Part shown: piece by piece, positions 19,968-29,076 of the stretch | Numbering within the stretch: position 1 is the first letter of the stretch | Layout of the letters: each line of letters opens with the position of its first letter | Source of the DNA: JADGOV01 sp963814355 | GTDB lineage: Bacteria; Actinomycetota; Actinomycetes; JADGOV01 | Direction: 5' to 3' | Assembly: GCA_963814355.1 (NCBI GenBank) | Contig: CAWFCZ010000026.1 | Span: 1-64,000, forward strand | DNA length: 64,000 bases | The notes under the pieces: generated by a model | Database searches by the model: none | The model's input: only the letters and a program-made list of their open reading frames with translations | What the model was told of the DNA's origin: nothing | Made by a program: the position numbers and the translations under genes

Positions 19968-20837
19968 TCAGGAGATGGCGGCCAGCAACGGATAGAGCAG
20001 GAGCAGCAGCATGGTGTAGAACATCGCGGCGGCCGGGATCTGCATCCGGGTCGAGGCGGCGTTGGCCCGGGTCTTGTCGCCGGCCAGGGTCGCGCCGCGC
20101 ATCGACTCCGCCTTCGCCGCGAGGGTGTCGAGCATCCGGGCGCCGTCGCTCGCGGCCAACCCGACGATGTCGGCGAGGTCGGCCAGCTCCGGCACCCCGA
20201 GCTCCACACCGAGCCCGGCGAGGGACTGCCACTCCGAGATCCCGGACAGCCGGGCGGACGCCAGCGCGTCGCGGAGCCGGGCGAACGCCCAGCCCTGCCC
20301 GATCTCCGCCGCCCGCAGCACCGCGTCCGCCGCGCCGGCGTCGGCCGCCCGCTCCAACGCCACCATGTCCAGATAGGCGGCGAGCGCGGCCCGGAACTCC
20401 CGCCGCGCCCGGCGGGCCCGGCTGCGCAGCGTCGACACCGGCGAGGTGGCGAGCAGCAGCCCCAGGGCGATCCCGACCAGCGGCACCGCCAGCAGCGGAA
20501 CGCCGAACCCGGCGAGCCGGGCGACCGCCAGCAGCAGCGGCGGTACCAGCAGCCCGTACAGCCCGGCGAGCACCACCTGCGCGGCCAGCCCCTCCGGGGA
20601 AGTCCGGGTCACCGCCAGATCCGCCGGCGCCACCGGCAGGAACCGGGCCACCAGCGGCCGCGCCGCCCGCCCCACCCGCAGCTGCCAGCCCGACGGCAGA
20701 TCCCGCGGCGGCGGCGCCGAGCCGCGGGCGACCACCGCCGCCAGGTCCGGCCCGGCCGGCCACAGCTCCCGGGCCAGCAGCCACAACCCGCCGCCCACAC
20801 TCGCCCCGGCGGCCGCGGCCAGCACCACCGAACTCAC
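19968..20837 (-). CDS. tadC: TadC-like Tad secretion membrane protein
   Basis: GTG at 20837 overlaps the tadB stop (GTGA). About 289 residues. N-terminal helix (SSVVLAAAAGASVGGGLWLLA), two adjacent helices (AAQVVLAGLYGLLVPPLLLAVARLAG, LLAVPLVGIALGLLLA), the cytoplasmic T2SSF-type domain (RREFRAALAAYLDMVALERAADAGAADAVLRAAEIGQGWAF, GVPELADLADIVGLAASDGARMLDTL) and a C-terminal helix (PAAAMFYTMLLLLLYPLLAAIS). This is the GspF/T2SSF family platform protein. The frame is intact. Confidence 0.85.
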   Translation of the reverse strand: MSSVVLAAAAGASVGGGLWLLARELWPAGPDLAAVVARGSAPPPRDLPSGWQLRVGRAARPLVARFLPVAPADLAVTRTSPEGLAAQVVLAGLYGLLVPPLLLAVARLAGFGVPLLAVPLVGIALGLLLATSPVSTLRSRARRARREFRAALAAYLDMVALERAADAGAADAVLRAAEIGQGWAFARLRDALASARLSGISEWQSLAGLGVELGVPELADLADIVGLAASDGARMLDTLAAKAESMRGATLAGDKTRANAASTRMQIPAAAMFYTMLLLLLYPLLAAIS

Positions 20838-21764
20838 CGGGCACCCCCCACCGAGACCCGTTCGGTTCTCCCGAACCCACCGCTTTCGGCGAGGAACCGG
20901 CCCTCCGGCGGGGCGTCCGCGATCTGCCACATCCAGGCGAAGCACGCCGCCAGCAGGCCGAGCCCGGCGGCGAGCACCAGCTCACCGGTCACGGTCTGGT
21001 ACGGGTGCCGGAACCGGGGGACCAGCATCACGAACGCCACCGCTCCGACCACGAACAGCGTCAGGATCCGGGCGGTGCTCCGCGGCTTCTCCCGGTCGGC
21101 CTCCACATCACGGCGGACCGCGACCTCCGCCGCGGTCGACGCCGCCAGCGTCCGCAGCGAGCGGACCAGCGACGGGCCGCGCCGCCGGGCGGTGAGGATC
21201 AGCGCCGCCGCGATGGTGTCCCCGACCGGGTCGGCCAGGTCGGCGGCGAACGCGCGCAGCGCCTGCTCCGTCGGCCAGCGGGCCGCCAGCCGGGCGCCCA
21301 GCGCCCGCACCTCCGCCTCGATCGCCGGTGGCGCGGTGCGGACGCTCGCCGCGATCCCCTGCTCCAGCCCGGCGTGCGCGGCCATCACATCCGACAACCG
21401 CCGGGTCCAGGTCTCCAACGCCTCCAGCCGGGTGATCCGCGCCCGGCCCGCGGTCCGCCGGGCCAGCACCCGCGGCAGGGCGACCACCGCCGCGGCCGCC
21501 CCCGAACGCCAGCACCGGCATCCGGGCCGCCGCCAGCACCGCCAACCCGATCAGCAGCGCCGCCGCCCAGCGGCGGCCGCGTTCCCGGCGCTCTACCGGC
21601 GGCAGCCCCGCCCCGGACAGGCGCCGCCACCAGCGCGCCGTCGCCCCCGGCGGCGCGCCCGGCTCCGGCTCCGGCCACCAGCCCGTCACCCCGAGCACGA
21701 GCAGCAGCAGCCCGCCGGTCAGCGAAGCGCCGCAGAGGCCGCCGAGCAGCTGCCGCCCGGTCAC
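20834..21764 (-). CDS. tadB: TadB-like Tad secretion membrane protein, frameshifted
   Basis: GTG at 21764 overlaps the cpaF stop in the corrected frame. It begins VTGRQLLGGLCGASLTGGLLLLVLGVTGWWP, then GRRWAAALLIGLAVLAAARMPVLAF. One G too many in the run at about 21500 breaks the frame; downstream it continues GAAAAVVALPRVLARRTAGRARITRLEALETWTRRLSDVMAAHAGLEQGIAASVRTAPPAI, the T2SSF domain, and two C-terminal helices. Without correction the first half appears fused to CpaF, which is an artefact of the indels. Confidence 0.82.
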
Positions 21765-23282
21765 CGCAGCCCCCCGGACGGAATCCCACAGCCCGTCCGG
21801 GCTGTCCAGCAGCGACTCGTCCAACCCGGCCGCCACCAGCTCCTCCAGCGCCGCCGGCCGGGTACCCGACGGCACCGCCCGCCCGTCCGGTCCCCGCCGG
21901 AACAGCGTGTTCAACGCCGGCCGGCCCCCATCGGAGAGCCCGGCCACCTCCAGCACCTCATCGACGAACCGGTAGCGGCGGCCGCTCACCCGCCCGGGGC
22001 CGCTGCTGGTGAAGTCCTCCACCAGGTCCAGATGGACGATCAGGTCGACGCTGCCGGCGATCAGCCGGTTCGCGCTGGTCTCCGACAGCCCGCCGCGGGT
22101 GGCCAGCTCCACCATCCGGTCGATCGCCGCCGGCCCGCGCAGAGCATGAAGGGTCGCCAGGCTGCCCGGGTGGCCGTTCGCTACAAGATCAAGTAGGGCG
22201 ACGATCTCCGGGCCCCGGACCTCCCCGAGCGCAGCGCGGCGGCAGTTGTGCCGCAGCACCTGCTTGATAAGGTCGAACAGGTCGATCCCGGAGCCGGGGG
22301 CGTCCGCGGTCGCCTCCCGCACCTCGAACGGCTTCACCCGCCCCGGCCAGTGCCGCTCCGGCAGCAGATGCAGGCCGAGTTCGTACTCCGTCTCGATCGT
22401 GGCGAACTGCTCCCACGGCGGGAACTCCGCGGCCAACGCCCTGAGAAACGTCGTCTTCCCGGACGACATCGGCCCGGTCACCACGATCGTCTTCCGGGCC
22501 CGCACCGCGGCCTGCAGGAACGCGTACAGCGCGAGGCTCACGGTGCCCCGGGCGAGCAGATCATCCAGGCTGACGTCGACCATCCCGTGCCGGCGGATCG
22601 AGATCTGCGGCCGGTGCGCCACCGCCATCGTGCCCGTCAGCCGGGCGCCGACCACCGACCCCCGCGCCGGCAGCCGCACGTTCAGCAGCGGCCGGGCGGT
22701 GGAGAACTCCCGGGTCGTCTGCGCCAGGTCGCGGGCCACCCGGCTCACCAGCTCCACCAGCGCCGCGTCGGAGGAGGCCAGCGCCGGCCCCCGCTCCAAC
22801 CGGCCATCGGCGTACTCCACCCACACGTCGTCCGCGCCGGACGCCTCCACGTTCTCCACCCCCTCGTCCTCCAGCAGCGGCTGCAGCACCGGACCCAGAC
22901 CGAACATCGACGCGTGCACCGCCCGCGCCAGGGCCTGCTCGGCGGCGACGCTCATCGGCGCGCCGGCGCTCGCCTGCCCGTCGGCGTAGGCCGTCACCTG
23001 CCGGACGATCAACCCCCGGGCCTGCTCCTCCGACACCGCTCCGCCCGCGGCCCGGGTATGCACGTCGGCGAGCTGCTCCGCCACCGCCTGCTGCACCGCG
23101 GCGACCGCGGGGAAATCCACGCCCGCCGCGGCGTCGGCGCGTTCCCACGCCGGCGGCATCGGCGGTGCCCCGGTCGGCGGCGGATCGTCGGCGCGGCGCA
23201 ACTCACCCGGCCGTTGCCGTGGATTGCCGTTGCGCCAGCCTGGCTCGTACGGCACCGCGAACGGGCTCGACGGCGTGCTCAC
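21761..23282 (-). CDS. cpaF: CpaF/TadA-like secretion ATPase
   Basis: GTG at 23282 overlaps the stop of the CpaE-like gene. About 507 residues. Domains: variable N-terminus, EEQARGLIVRQVTAYADGQ helical region, VENVEASGADDVWVEYADGRLERG, LPARGSVVGARLTGTMAVAHRPQISIRRH, then Walker A VVTGPMSSGKTTFLRALAA, Asp box FATIETEYELGLHLLPE, Walker B RRAALGEVRGPEIVALLDLVANGHPGSLATLHA and His box. A G run of six at about 21771 must lose one G for the stop at 21761. CpaF powers Tad pilus assembly and is homologous to VirB11; this operon has no separate VirB11, so it could serve both machines. Confidence 0.88.
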
Positions 23283-24092
23283 CGGCGTGCCTCCGCCCGC
23301 TCCGCCGGCACATCCGCCGGCACATCCGCGCTCGCCGGCGCCGGCCACGACAGCGTCGCCGACTCCACCGCCTCCCGCAGCCGCACCCCGGCGTCCGCCG
23401 CCGCCTTCAGCAACACCGCCCCCGGCCGCGGCGCCCCGCCGCCGGCGGCGAACGCCGCGGCCGCCGTGCGGATCATCAGGCAACGTCCCGAGCACCGGCA
23501 GCCGCAGCGCCGTGCCCACCTCCGCCGCCCGGTACTCCCCCGGGCCGACGACCAGAACCCCCAGCCGGGACGCCGGCAGCTCCCGGGTCAGCTGACCCAC
23601 CCATCCCGCCGCCGGCGTCGTCGACGCCACCGTCGGCCGCACCACCAGCAGGGTCAGCGCCGCCGCCCGCAGCATCGGCAGCGACGACGTCGCCGCCGAC
23701 AGCCGCCCGCAGTCCGCCAGCACATCCACCCCGGCCACCCCGTCCAGGTCCCGGAACGTCGCGCCGACCCGCTCCAGCACCTCCGCGACCAGCGGCGCCC
23801 GCGCCGGGTCACCCAACCCCGGCAGCCACAGCAGCCGCCGCTCGTCGTCGAGCGCGAACAGGTTCCGCCCAAGCTCGGCCAACACGTCCTCGCCGCGGCG
23901 GGCGGCCGCCGCCACCCGGAACAGGCCACGGCCCTCCACCGCGACCTCGCCGCGGAGCATCCCGACCGCGATCGACCCGCCCGCCGGGTCGCACTCCGCG
24001 ACCAGCGCCGGCCGGGACCACGCCGACCCCAACGCCAGCGTGGACACCGTCACCCCGGGCGAGCCTTTCGCCGACACCAGCGCGATCAGCAT
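23279..24092 (-). CDS. CpaE/MinD-like ATPase of the Tad locus, frameshifted
   Basis: ATG at 24092 starts MLIALVSAKGSPGVTVSTLALGSAW, a deviant Walker A (KGSPGVTVST). VAECDPAGGSIAVGML and GVDVLADCGRLSA follow the MinD pattern, then LTLLVVRPTVASTTPAAGWV and RLGVLVVGPGEYRAAEVGTALRLPVLGTLPDD. A one-base shift near 23478 leads to RTAAAAFAAGGGAPRPGAVLLKAAADAGVRLREAVE and the stop at 23279. CpaE-like proteins localise Tad machinery at the cell pole. Confidence 0.78.
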
Positions 24093-24099
24093 CCGCTGC

Positions 24100-24822
24100 T
24101 CACCCGCCCGCCGGGAGCTGCACCAGCGTCACCCGGCCCGTCGACGCCTGCTGCGCGATCGTCACCCCGTCGGAACCGGCCGCCAGCAGATCCACCACCA
24201 CCGACCCGTCCTGCGCCGGCGCGCTCGACTCGTACACCCGCGCCGTCACCGACACCGCAGGTGCCGGCACCGCGGCGGCCGCGTTGCCGGCCGTCCTCGA
24301 CGTCCCGCCCGCGTCCGTGCCACCTGAATCGGCCGCCGTCAGCACCACCAACACCCGATCCCCGCCGCGCAACCCGGCCGCCGGCAGCTGGCCCGGCTTC
24401 AACGCCACCGCCACCAGCTGCTGCCCCACCCCCGGCACCGGCCGCGCCGTCACCTCCGACGCGGTCAACAACGACCCCGGCGTCAACGTCACCGCCGCGC
24501 GCTGCCCCACGATCCGGGACCGCTCCGCCGCCGGCACCGGCGCCAGCGCCGCGTCGCGCCCGACCCGGGCCACCGCCAGATCCGCATCCGACACCACCGC
24601 ACCCACCGGCACCGTACGGGCCACCGCCAGCACGCTCGCGCTCGAGCCCGCGTTCGACACCAGCACCACCGCACCGGCGGCGCCGACCGCCACCGCGCCG
24701 ATCCCCACCGCCGCCAGCAGCGGCCGACGGCGCGCCGGCAGCCCCGCCACCCGCGCCGGCCGCGGTGCGGCCGCCAGCACCGAGCCGCCGTCCGGAGGCG
24801 TCGTCGAACTGCTCCCAGCCAT
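24100..24822 (-). CDS. SAF-domain (CpaB-like) protein
   Basis: About 240 residues. MAGSSSTTPPDGG leader, basic stretch PARRRPLLAA, membrane helix (VGIGAVAVGAAGAVVLVSN), then SAF domain VLAVARTVPVGAVVSDADLAVARVGRDAAL, RSRIVGQRAAVTLTPGSLLTASEVT and a C-terminal RcpC/CpaB-like part GQQLVAVALKPGQLPAAGLRGGDRVLVVL. A TTG at 24834 is also in frame; I chose ATG 24822. CpaB-type SAF proteins sit outside the membrane and support Flp pilus secretion. It ends 8 bases before cpaE. Confidence 0.82.
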   Translation of the reverse strand: MAGSSSTTPPDGGSVLAAAPRPARVAGLPARRRPLLAAVGIGAVAVGAAGAVVLVSNAGSSASVLAVARTVPVGAVVSDADLAVARVGRDAALAPVPAAERSRIVGQRAAVTLTPGSLLTASEVTARPVPGVGQQLVAVALKPGQLPAAGLRGGDRVLVVLTAADSGGTDAGGTSRTAGNAAAAVPAPAVSVTARVYESSAPAQDGSVVVDLLAAGSDGVTIAQQASTGRVTLVQLPAGG

Positions 24823-24855
24823 CTGGATCACCAATCCGTGAAGAAGAAGTACCGG

Positions 24856-25837
24856 TCAGCCCCGGTTCGGGACGTTGATCGCCTGCAACTCGGCCACCTG
24901 CACCGCCGTCCGGGCCGTCGCGACCACCGTCAGTGAACCGCGTGCCCCCGACGCGAGCCCGCCGCCGGCCCAGCTGATCCGCCACGTCGTGCTCGCCGTC
25001 ACCGGCCACCGCGCCCCGTGGCTCGCCTTCTGATAGGTGTGGCCGCAGTCCGGCGACGGGCTCAACCCCGTCCCGCCCCCGCCGTACGGGGTGCCCGGAC
25101 CCGCGCACGTCGTCGACGTCCCGTCACCCCACGACCAGGTGATCGACTCCGACACCGCGGTCGCGGTCACCGACTCCCCACCAGCCGACGCCGTCGCCGA
25201 ATGCGTCCCCCACGTACGCGCCGTCACCTCAGTCCACGCCCACGTCGGCAACCCCACGATCTGCGGCACCGACAAGATCGGCGACAACCGGATGACCGGC
25301 CCGCGCAACGCCAGCATCCGCACCGCCCGCGCCGCCAGCACATCCGGGTGAGAGCCGCCAGCCGTAGCCAGGCGGCTTGTCCGCCCGCCACATGTAGCCG
25401 ACGTTCGGCTGGGTCGGAGCCCCGCCCGCGCAGTGCGTCAAGTAGTAGGCGCCGTCCCCCGGCTGGTGATAGGCGCCAGTGCCGGCCAGCCGCGGGTCGT
25501 CCGGCGCCGGCCACGGCGCCACCAACAGGAAATAGCAGTGCAACGCCTGGCTGTACCAACCCATCGACGGCGCGTAACACGCCACCGGCGCCCCACTCGG
25601 CGCCCGACAGGAAGACTGCGACACATTCGTAGCCCCCGGTGTCCCAGAGCCCGATCCGTTGCCCCCGCTACCGCCATGGGAGACCCAGACCTTGCAGGCG
25701 CCGCCGAAAGGGTTGCAATACACGCCGACGCCGGAGGTCGGGTTTGGCCCCGCCGCGATCCCGGAGGGGGCGGCAGCCGCGTTTAAGGCCGCGAAACCGG
25801 CAAAAAGCGCGGCGAGCAGCCGCAGCCGGCTCAGCAC
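24856..25837 (-). CDS. Secreted protein of the Tad/conjugation operon, frameshifted
   Basis: GTG at 25837 overlaps the lipoprotein stop by a few bases. Signal peptide LRLLAALFAGFAALNAAAA, then GVGVYCNPFGGACKVWVSHGG, a Gly/Ser linker, SQSSCRAPSGAPVACYAPSMGWYSQALHCYFLLVAP, GDGAYYLTHCAGG and GYMWRADKPPGYGWRLSP with at least eight cysteines. A shift near 25355 (one C too many in CCC) leads to DVLAARAVRMLALRGPVIRLSPILSVPQIVGLPTWAWTEV and SWGDGTSTTCAGPGTPY...CGHTYQKAS, a PKD-like segment. Homologues with LPTWLWL.. near a PKD-like tail occur at the start of actinobacterial Tad loci. Function unknown; likely a wall or surface component. Confidence 0.72.
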
Positions 25838-26427
25838 GTCTTCTCCGGATTCGGCTTCAGGTAGACGATCACCCAACGGCCGTGATCAATCTGGGCGCGG
25901 ACAACTACGGGAACCCGTTGGTGTGCTTTCAGTGGCGGCGCGACCTTGCCGGTCTTCAAGTCGTAGTCGCGCTTGTCCCGAGAATCGAGACAGGCATTGG
26001 CCGTAAGCGCGTAGGGCTTGCCCGTGCGAGGGTAGAAACTCACCGGCTTCCAGATCGGAATCGTGTAACTGCCGCGGGTTCCCCAGCCGTTCTGCACGTA
26101 GTAGTCGACTGTCTGGCTCGCGAGCGAGAAGCCGCTCGACGTCGCGTGCCCATGCAGACGGGGGTCGTTGTCGTCACGGCTCGACTGGATCACGGCGTCC
26201 GTGTCGGCCAGCATGCTTACGTACGCGTTGTAGGCGGCTCGGGACGCTGACTCCTGAGCGCTCAGCGTGGGCGTCGGGCTCGGCTTCGGCGACGTGCTGG
26301 ACGGTGACGGTGACGGTGACCCCGTGGTGGCCGTCGCGTTCGTCCCTTGCGAGCAGCCGCTGACCGCGGACGCCAGTAGACCAGCCGCCGCCGCGGCGAG
26401 CAGCAGTCGGTACAGAGGCATGGGCAT
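25831..26427 (-). CDS. Putative lipoprotein heading the Tad/conjugation operon
   Basis: ATG at 26427 behind GGGAAGGG. Lipoprotein signal YRLLLAAAAAGLLASAVSGC with lipobox SAVSGC, a Ser/Thr/Pro linker, then ESASRAAYNAYVSMLADTDAVIQSSRDDNDPRLHGHATSSGFSLASQTVDYYVQNGW, IPIWKPVSFYPRTGKPYALTANACLDSRDKRDYD and RVPVVVRAQIDHGRWVIVYLKPNPEKTC. The NTF2-like, cystatin-like layout (helix then WVV..L strands) occurs in many actinobacterial lipoproteins. No enzymatic motif. It is the first gene of the large minus-strand block. Confidence 0.75.
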   Translation of the reverse strand: MPMPLYRLLLAAAAAGLLASAVSGCSQGTNATATTGSPSPSPSSTSPKPSPTPTLSAQESASRAAYNAYVSMLADTDAVIQSSRDDNDPRLHGHATSSGFSLASQTVDYYVQNGWGTRGSYTIPIWKPVSFYPRTGKPYALTANACLDSRDKRDYDLKTGKVAPPLKAHQRVPVVVRAQIDHGRWVIVYLKPNPEKTC

Positions 26428-26954
26428 CGCATCGCCCTTCCCACGTCGGGTCTGGATGAGCTGCGCCTTTGCGGCTCGTCGCGCACAGTATGTGATGTAT
26501 GAGCGCACCGCTACGGCTCTGCCCAGGCCTGTGGACGGCGGCCCCGCTCTGTACCGGCGGGACGGATTTTTCCACAGGCAGTCCAAGGCGGTGCCATCGC
26601 GTCCGCCTGACCGCGCTGGTCGCCGAACGGCAGCCGGGGGCCGACGGCCCGGCTCTGGCCAGGACCTCGCCTCAGCTCTGGCCGCAAGCACAAAGCACGC
26701 ACGTCGGCAGGCTCACACCTGCCACCGACAGCGAACGCACCCCCCGGCACACCCTCGGACTGCTCCGGGCACCGCTTCAGACTGCGAGCCTGTGCGCGCG
26801 CACCGGGCTCGCCCACTTTGGGCTCACGAAAAAATCTGGCACGGCGGAGCACCGATGAGGACACGACGGTGCTCGCCCTGCTCACTGCGCCAGTGGTCCC
26901 GGCACGATGGGCTGCATGCCGGCGACAACGTGGCCCCCGGGACGGCCTTGAGCA
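26428..26954. other. Intergenic region between divergent blocks
   Basis: About 530 bases separate the first gene of the Tad/conjugation block (minus) from the prepilin peptidase (plus). It holds one copy of a 36-bp repeat at 26827-26862 and no convincing ORF. The conjugation operon promoter presumably lies here; I see no unmistakable -10/-35 pair. Confidence 0.5.
26827..26862 (-). repeat. 36-bp conserved upstream element, copy A
   Basis: Matches 28965-29000 in 35 of 36 positions, in inverted orientation. On the minus strand it begins GTCCTCATCGGTGCTCC and ends GATTTTTTCG, lying about 400 bases upstream of the lipoprotein gene. Relative to the gene downstream, both copies point the same way, so a shared regulatory site is more likely than a transposon end. 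Confidence 0.75.
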
Positions 26955-27618
26955 ATGAACGCCGTTCCCGCGGTCGTCGTGGCCGCTCTCGTCGCCGCCA
27001 CCGGACCGTGGCAAGCCCGCGTCGGTACGCCACGAGACCGGTACCCCTCCGCAGACATCCGCGGTCGCCCTCGGCTACGGCCTGACCGCCGGGCTCGTCA
27101 CGCTCGCCCTAGCGCTGCGCCTCCCGGCCGCCGCGCTAGCCCCCGCTCTCCCGCTCGCTGTTGTGGGACTCCCTCTCGCCGTTATCGACGCTAGGTGCCA
27201 CCGGCTCCCCGACGCGGTAACCGGCCCCACCGTGCTCGCGGTCGCCAGCACGTTGGTGATCACCGCCGCCGTTACCGCCGCTCCGGGACGACTCGCCGTC
27301 GCGCTCGCAGGCGGCTTCGGCATGGCCGGTTTCTACGCGGTCTTCCTCCTGGTCACCGCCGTTGTCGGCTCTAGCGCCGCCTACGGGGTCGGAGACATCA
27401 AGCTGGCGCTGCCGCTCGGTGCCGCGCTCGGCTGGCTCGGCCTGCTCCCCTGGCTCGCCGCTCTGCTCGGCGCCCACCTGCTGTACCTCGCGGTCCATGT
27501 AACGCGTGCCCTCGCCGGCCGAACCGGCTGGCGCGACCGCCACGCATTCGGCCCACCGATGTTCGCCGCCGCGGCCGCCGCGGCCGTCATCCTCGGCCCG
27601 GTCGTCAGCGTCGGCTGA
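26955..27618 (+). CDS. Prepilin peptidase (A24 family), frameshifted near start
   Basis: The C-terminal 150 residues are in one frame: GLPLAVIDARCHRLPDAVTGP carries the first catalytic Asp, GSSAAYGVGDIKLALPLGAALGWLG carries the GxGD second Asp, and hydrophobic helices surround both. The N-terminus (MNAVPAVVVAALVAATGPWQARVG) is one base out of phase, with the change between about 26995 and 27025; downstream of it ETGTPPQTSAVALGYGLTAGLVTLALAL is again membrane-like. The N-terminal zinc/methylase domain of larger enzymes is absent, as in other actinobacterial A24 peptidases. It would process the Flp-like and TadE prepilins of the divergent operon. Confidence 0.8.
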
Positions 27619-27643
27619 GGTGGGGCCCCGCCGCCTCATGCAG

Positions 27644-27895
27644 CTACCCCACGATGATCACGCGCAGCACGATCACCGTGGCCGGGTCGCGGACGACGGC
27701 GTAGAGGAGCAGCCCACGACCGGCAAGGGCCACGCTCCAGTGATCCCACCGGGCGTTGTAAACGCCGCCAGCCTGAGCGGTCGGATCCTCCAGCAGCTGG
27801 GCCAGACCGGCGTCGATGACCTCGCGCAGTTCCGCCGACTGGTCGCGGTACTGGCGCTCGGCGATCTCGAGCCAGACCAGCCGGTACGGAGGCAT
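27644..27895 (-). CDS. RelE/ParE-like toxin
   Basis: About 83 residues from ATG 27895 (MPPYRLVWLEIAERQYRDQS). The pattern of an N-terminal strand, two helices (ELREVIDAGLAQLLEDPTAQ) and strands (HWSVALAGRGLLLYAVVRDPATVIVLRVIIV) is the ParE/RelE fold. It starts 14 bases after the antitoxin-like gene ends. RelE-type toxins cut mRNA and ParE-type poison gyrase; the sequence does not decide which. Confidence 0.7.
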   Translation of the reverse strand: MPPYRLVWLEIAERQYRDQSAELREVIDAGLAQLLEDPTAQAGGVYNARWDHWSVALAGRGLLLYAVVRDPATVIVLRVIIVG

Positions 27896-27908
27896 CGGCG
27901 AGCAGGAC

Positions 27909-28205
27909 CTACAGCGTGACCCAGTCGCCCTGCTCGTCCCGGGCACGCAGCCCGGTCAAGTCACCGGCCTTCGCCCGCGCGACCAGATCGCGCTCCTCGT
28001 CGGTGAGCGGGTTCGCGGCCATCGCGGCCACCCCCCACCAGCGATCGAGAACCGCCTCAAGTGGCGCGAGGTCAACCGTTTCAGCCGCTCGGGTCGCGGC
28101 GTCCCGGAACTCGGACTCGAAGCGGCCCTGCTCGTCCGGCGCATGCTGAGCCAGCGCGGCCCTGATCGCCGGTGCTGACCGCTCAATTCCCGTGGCCACT
28201 GTCAC
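27909..28205 (-). CDS. DUF6247-family antitoxin-like protein
   Basis: About 98 residues. SAPAIRAALAQHAPDEQGRFESEFRDAATRAAETVDLAPLEAVLDRWWGVAAMAANPLTDEE is characteristic of DUF6247, a family found in actinobacteria directly upstream of ParE/RelE-like genes. The core helix AIRAAL..H.P.....FE.E....... and the RWW pair are visible. The neighbour at 27644 is its probable toxin partner. GTG start at 28205. Confidence 0.72.
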   Translation of the reverse strand: MTVATGIERSAPAIRAALAQHAPDEQGRFESEFRDAATRAAETVDLAPLEAVLDRWWGVAAMAANPLTDEERDLVARAKAGDLTGLRARDEQGDWVTL

Positions 28206-28313
28206 CCGTCGAGTGTCTCGGATCCCCGGCGCCTACGTCTCGGCGACATCCTGAAGGGCAGCATCCTGAAGTGCAGCGTTCGTATGCCCAATGCGACGTG
28301 TGCGCTCGGGGGG

Positions 28314-28925
28314 TCAATTCCGAGCGCCGGCCGCCTCGGTAGTTTCGAGCTGTCGGGGAGCCCGGACCATCTGGAGTCGCTTGTCGACCGGCTGGAAGCC
28401 GAGCGGCGCGTACACCGCCTCCGCGACCTTCGGCGTCGCGGCCCGCAGATGCAGCGTCACCCCGGCCGCGTCGGCCGCGGCGCACACCCGCTCGAGGAGC
28501 GGGCGTCCGCGGCCCGCGCCTACGGGCCATCCCGCGACGTCGAGCAGCTTCCAGCTACCGTCCCGGCGGCGCACCACCCGGAGGCAGGCTCCCGGGCCGG
28601 TGAGCAGAGCCGAGCGCCGCCGCCACCTGGTCGACGCGACGATGGCCGGCATGGTGGCCACGCCGAGCAGGATCTGCACCCGGCGCCATCCCCCGCTGGT
28701 GGGTAGGAACGAGCCGCGCCACGTGCGGTAGGCCTGCCACGCGCCCCGGCGCGACCCGTCCAGCCCCGCCTGCGCCAGCACCGCGTTCAGCGAGCCACCC
28801 CGGCGGGCGGGAACCGCCATCGCGACCGCGGTCGCCAGCGCGAGAAGCAACGCGGTGAGCACGACGCCGACAACCGCCGTGGCGGCCTCCACCACCACCC
28901 AGGCCGCCGCGCTCACGGCTCGCAC
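28314..28925 (-). CDS. Membrane protein with GNAT-like C-terminal domain
   Basis: About 203 residues. Two N-terminal hydrophobic segments (AAAWVVVEAATAVVGVVLTALLLALATAVAM) anchor it. The C-terminal half contains GRGRPLLERVCAAADAAGVTLHLRAATPKVAEAVYAPLGFQPVDKRLQMVRAP, matching the last helices and strand of GNAT acetyltransferases (Y..LGF). The acetyl-CoA loop QxxGxG appears as VGAGRGRPLLERV. The substrate is unknown. It faces away from the RHH-like gene at 29077. Confidence 0.6.
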   Translation of the reverse strand: MRAVSAAAWVVVEAATAVVGVVLTALLLALATAVAMAVPARRGGSLNAVLAQAGLDGSRRGAWQAYRTWRGSFLPTSGGWRRVQILLGVATMPAIVASTRWRRRSALLTGPGACLRVVRRRDGSWKLLDVAGWPVGAGRGRPLLERVCAAADAAGVTLHLRAATPKVAEAVYAPLGFQPVDKRLQMVRAPRQLETTEAAGARN

Positions 28926-28964
28926 CGTACCGCCACGGCAACCCGGTCGGCGGCGGGCGCCAGC

Positions 28965-29000
28965 GTCCTCATCGGTGCTCCGCCGTGCCAGATTTTCTCG
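28965..29000 (+). repeat. 36-bp conserved upstream element, copy B
   Basis: Reads GTCCTCATCGGTGCTCC... to ...GATTTTCTCG on the plus strand, about 77 bases before the RHH-like gene at 29077. It is nearly identical to copy A at 26827-26862, which precedes the minus-strand conjugation block. The shared position upstream of genes suggests a common transcriptional or post-transcriptional control site. Confidence 0.75.
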
Positions 29001-29076
29001 TAATCCGCACGCTGATTTCGCGACACGCCGACGACGCTGCGCCTACATGTCCCATGCACGCGGTTAACTACGGCTC

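Noticed and set aside
21108..24092. One 994-residue CpaE-CpaF-TadB fusion protein
   Set aside because: The fusion exists only because of one-base indels at 23478 and 21771; correct frames give stops overlapping the next GTG.
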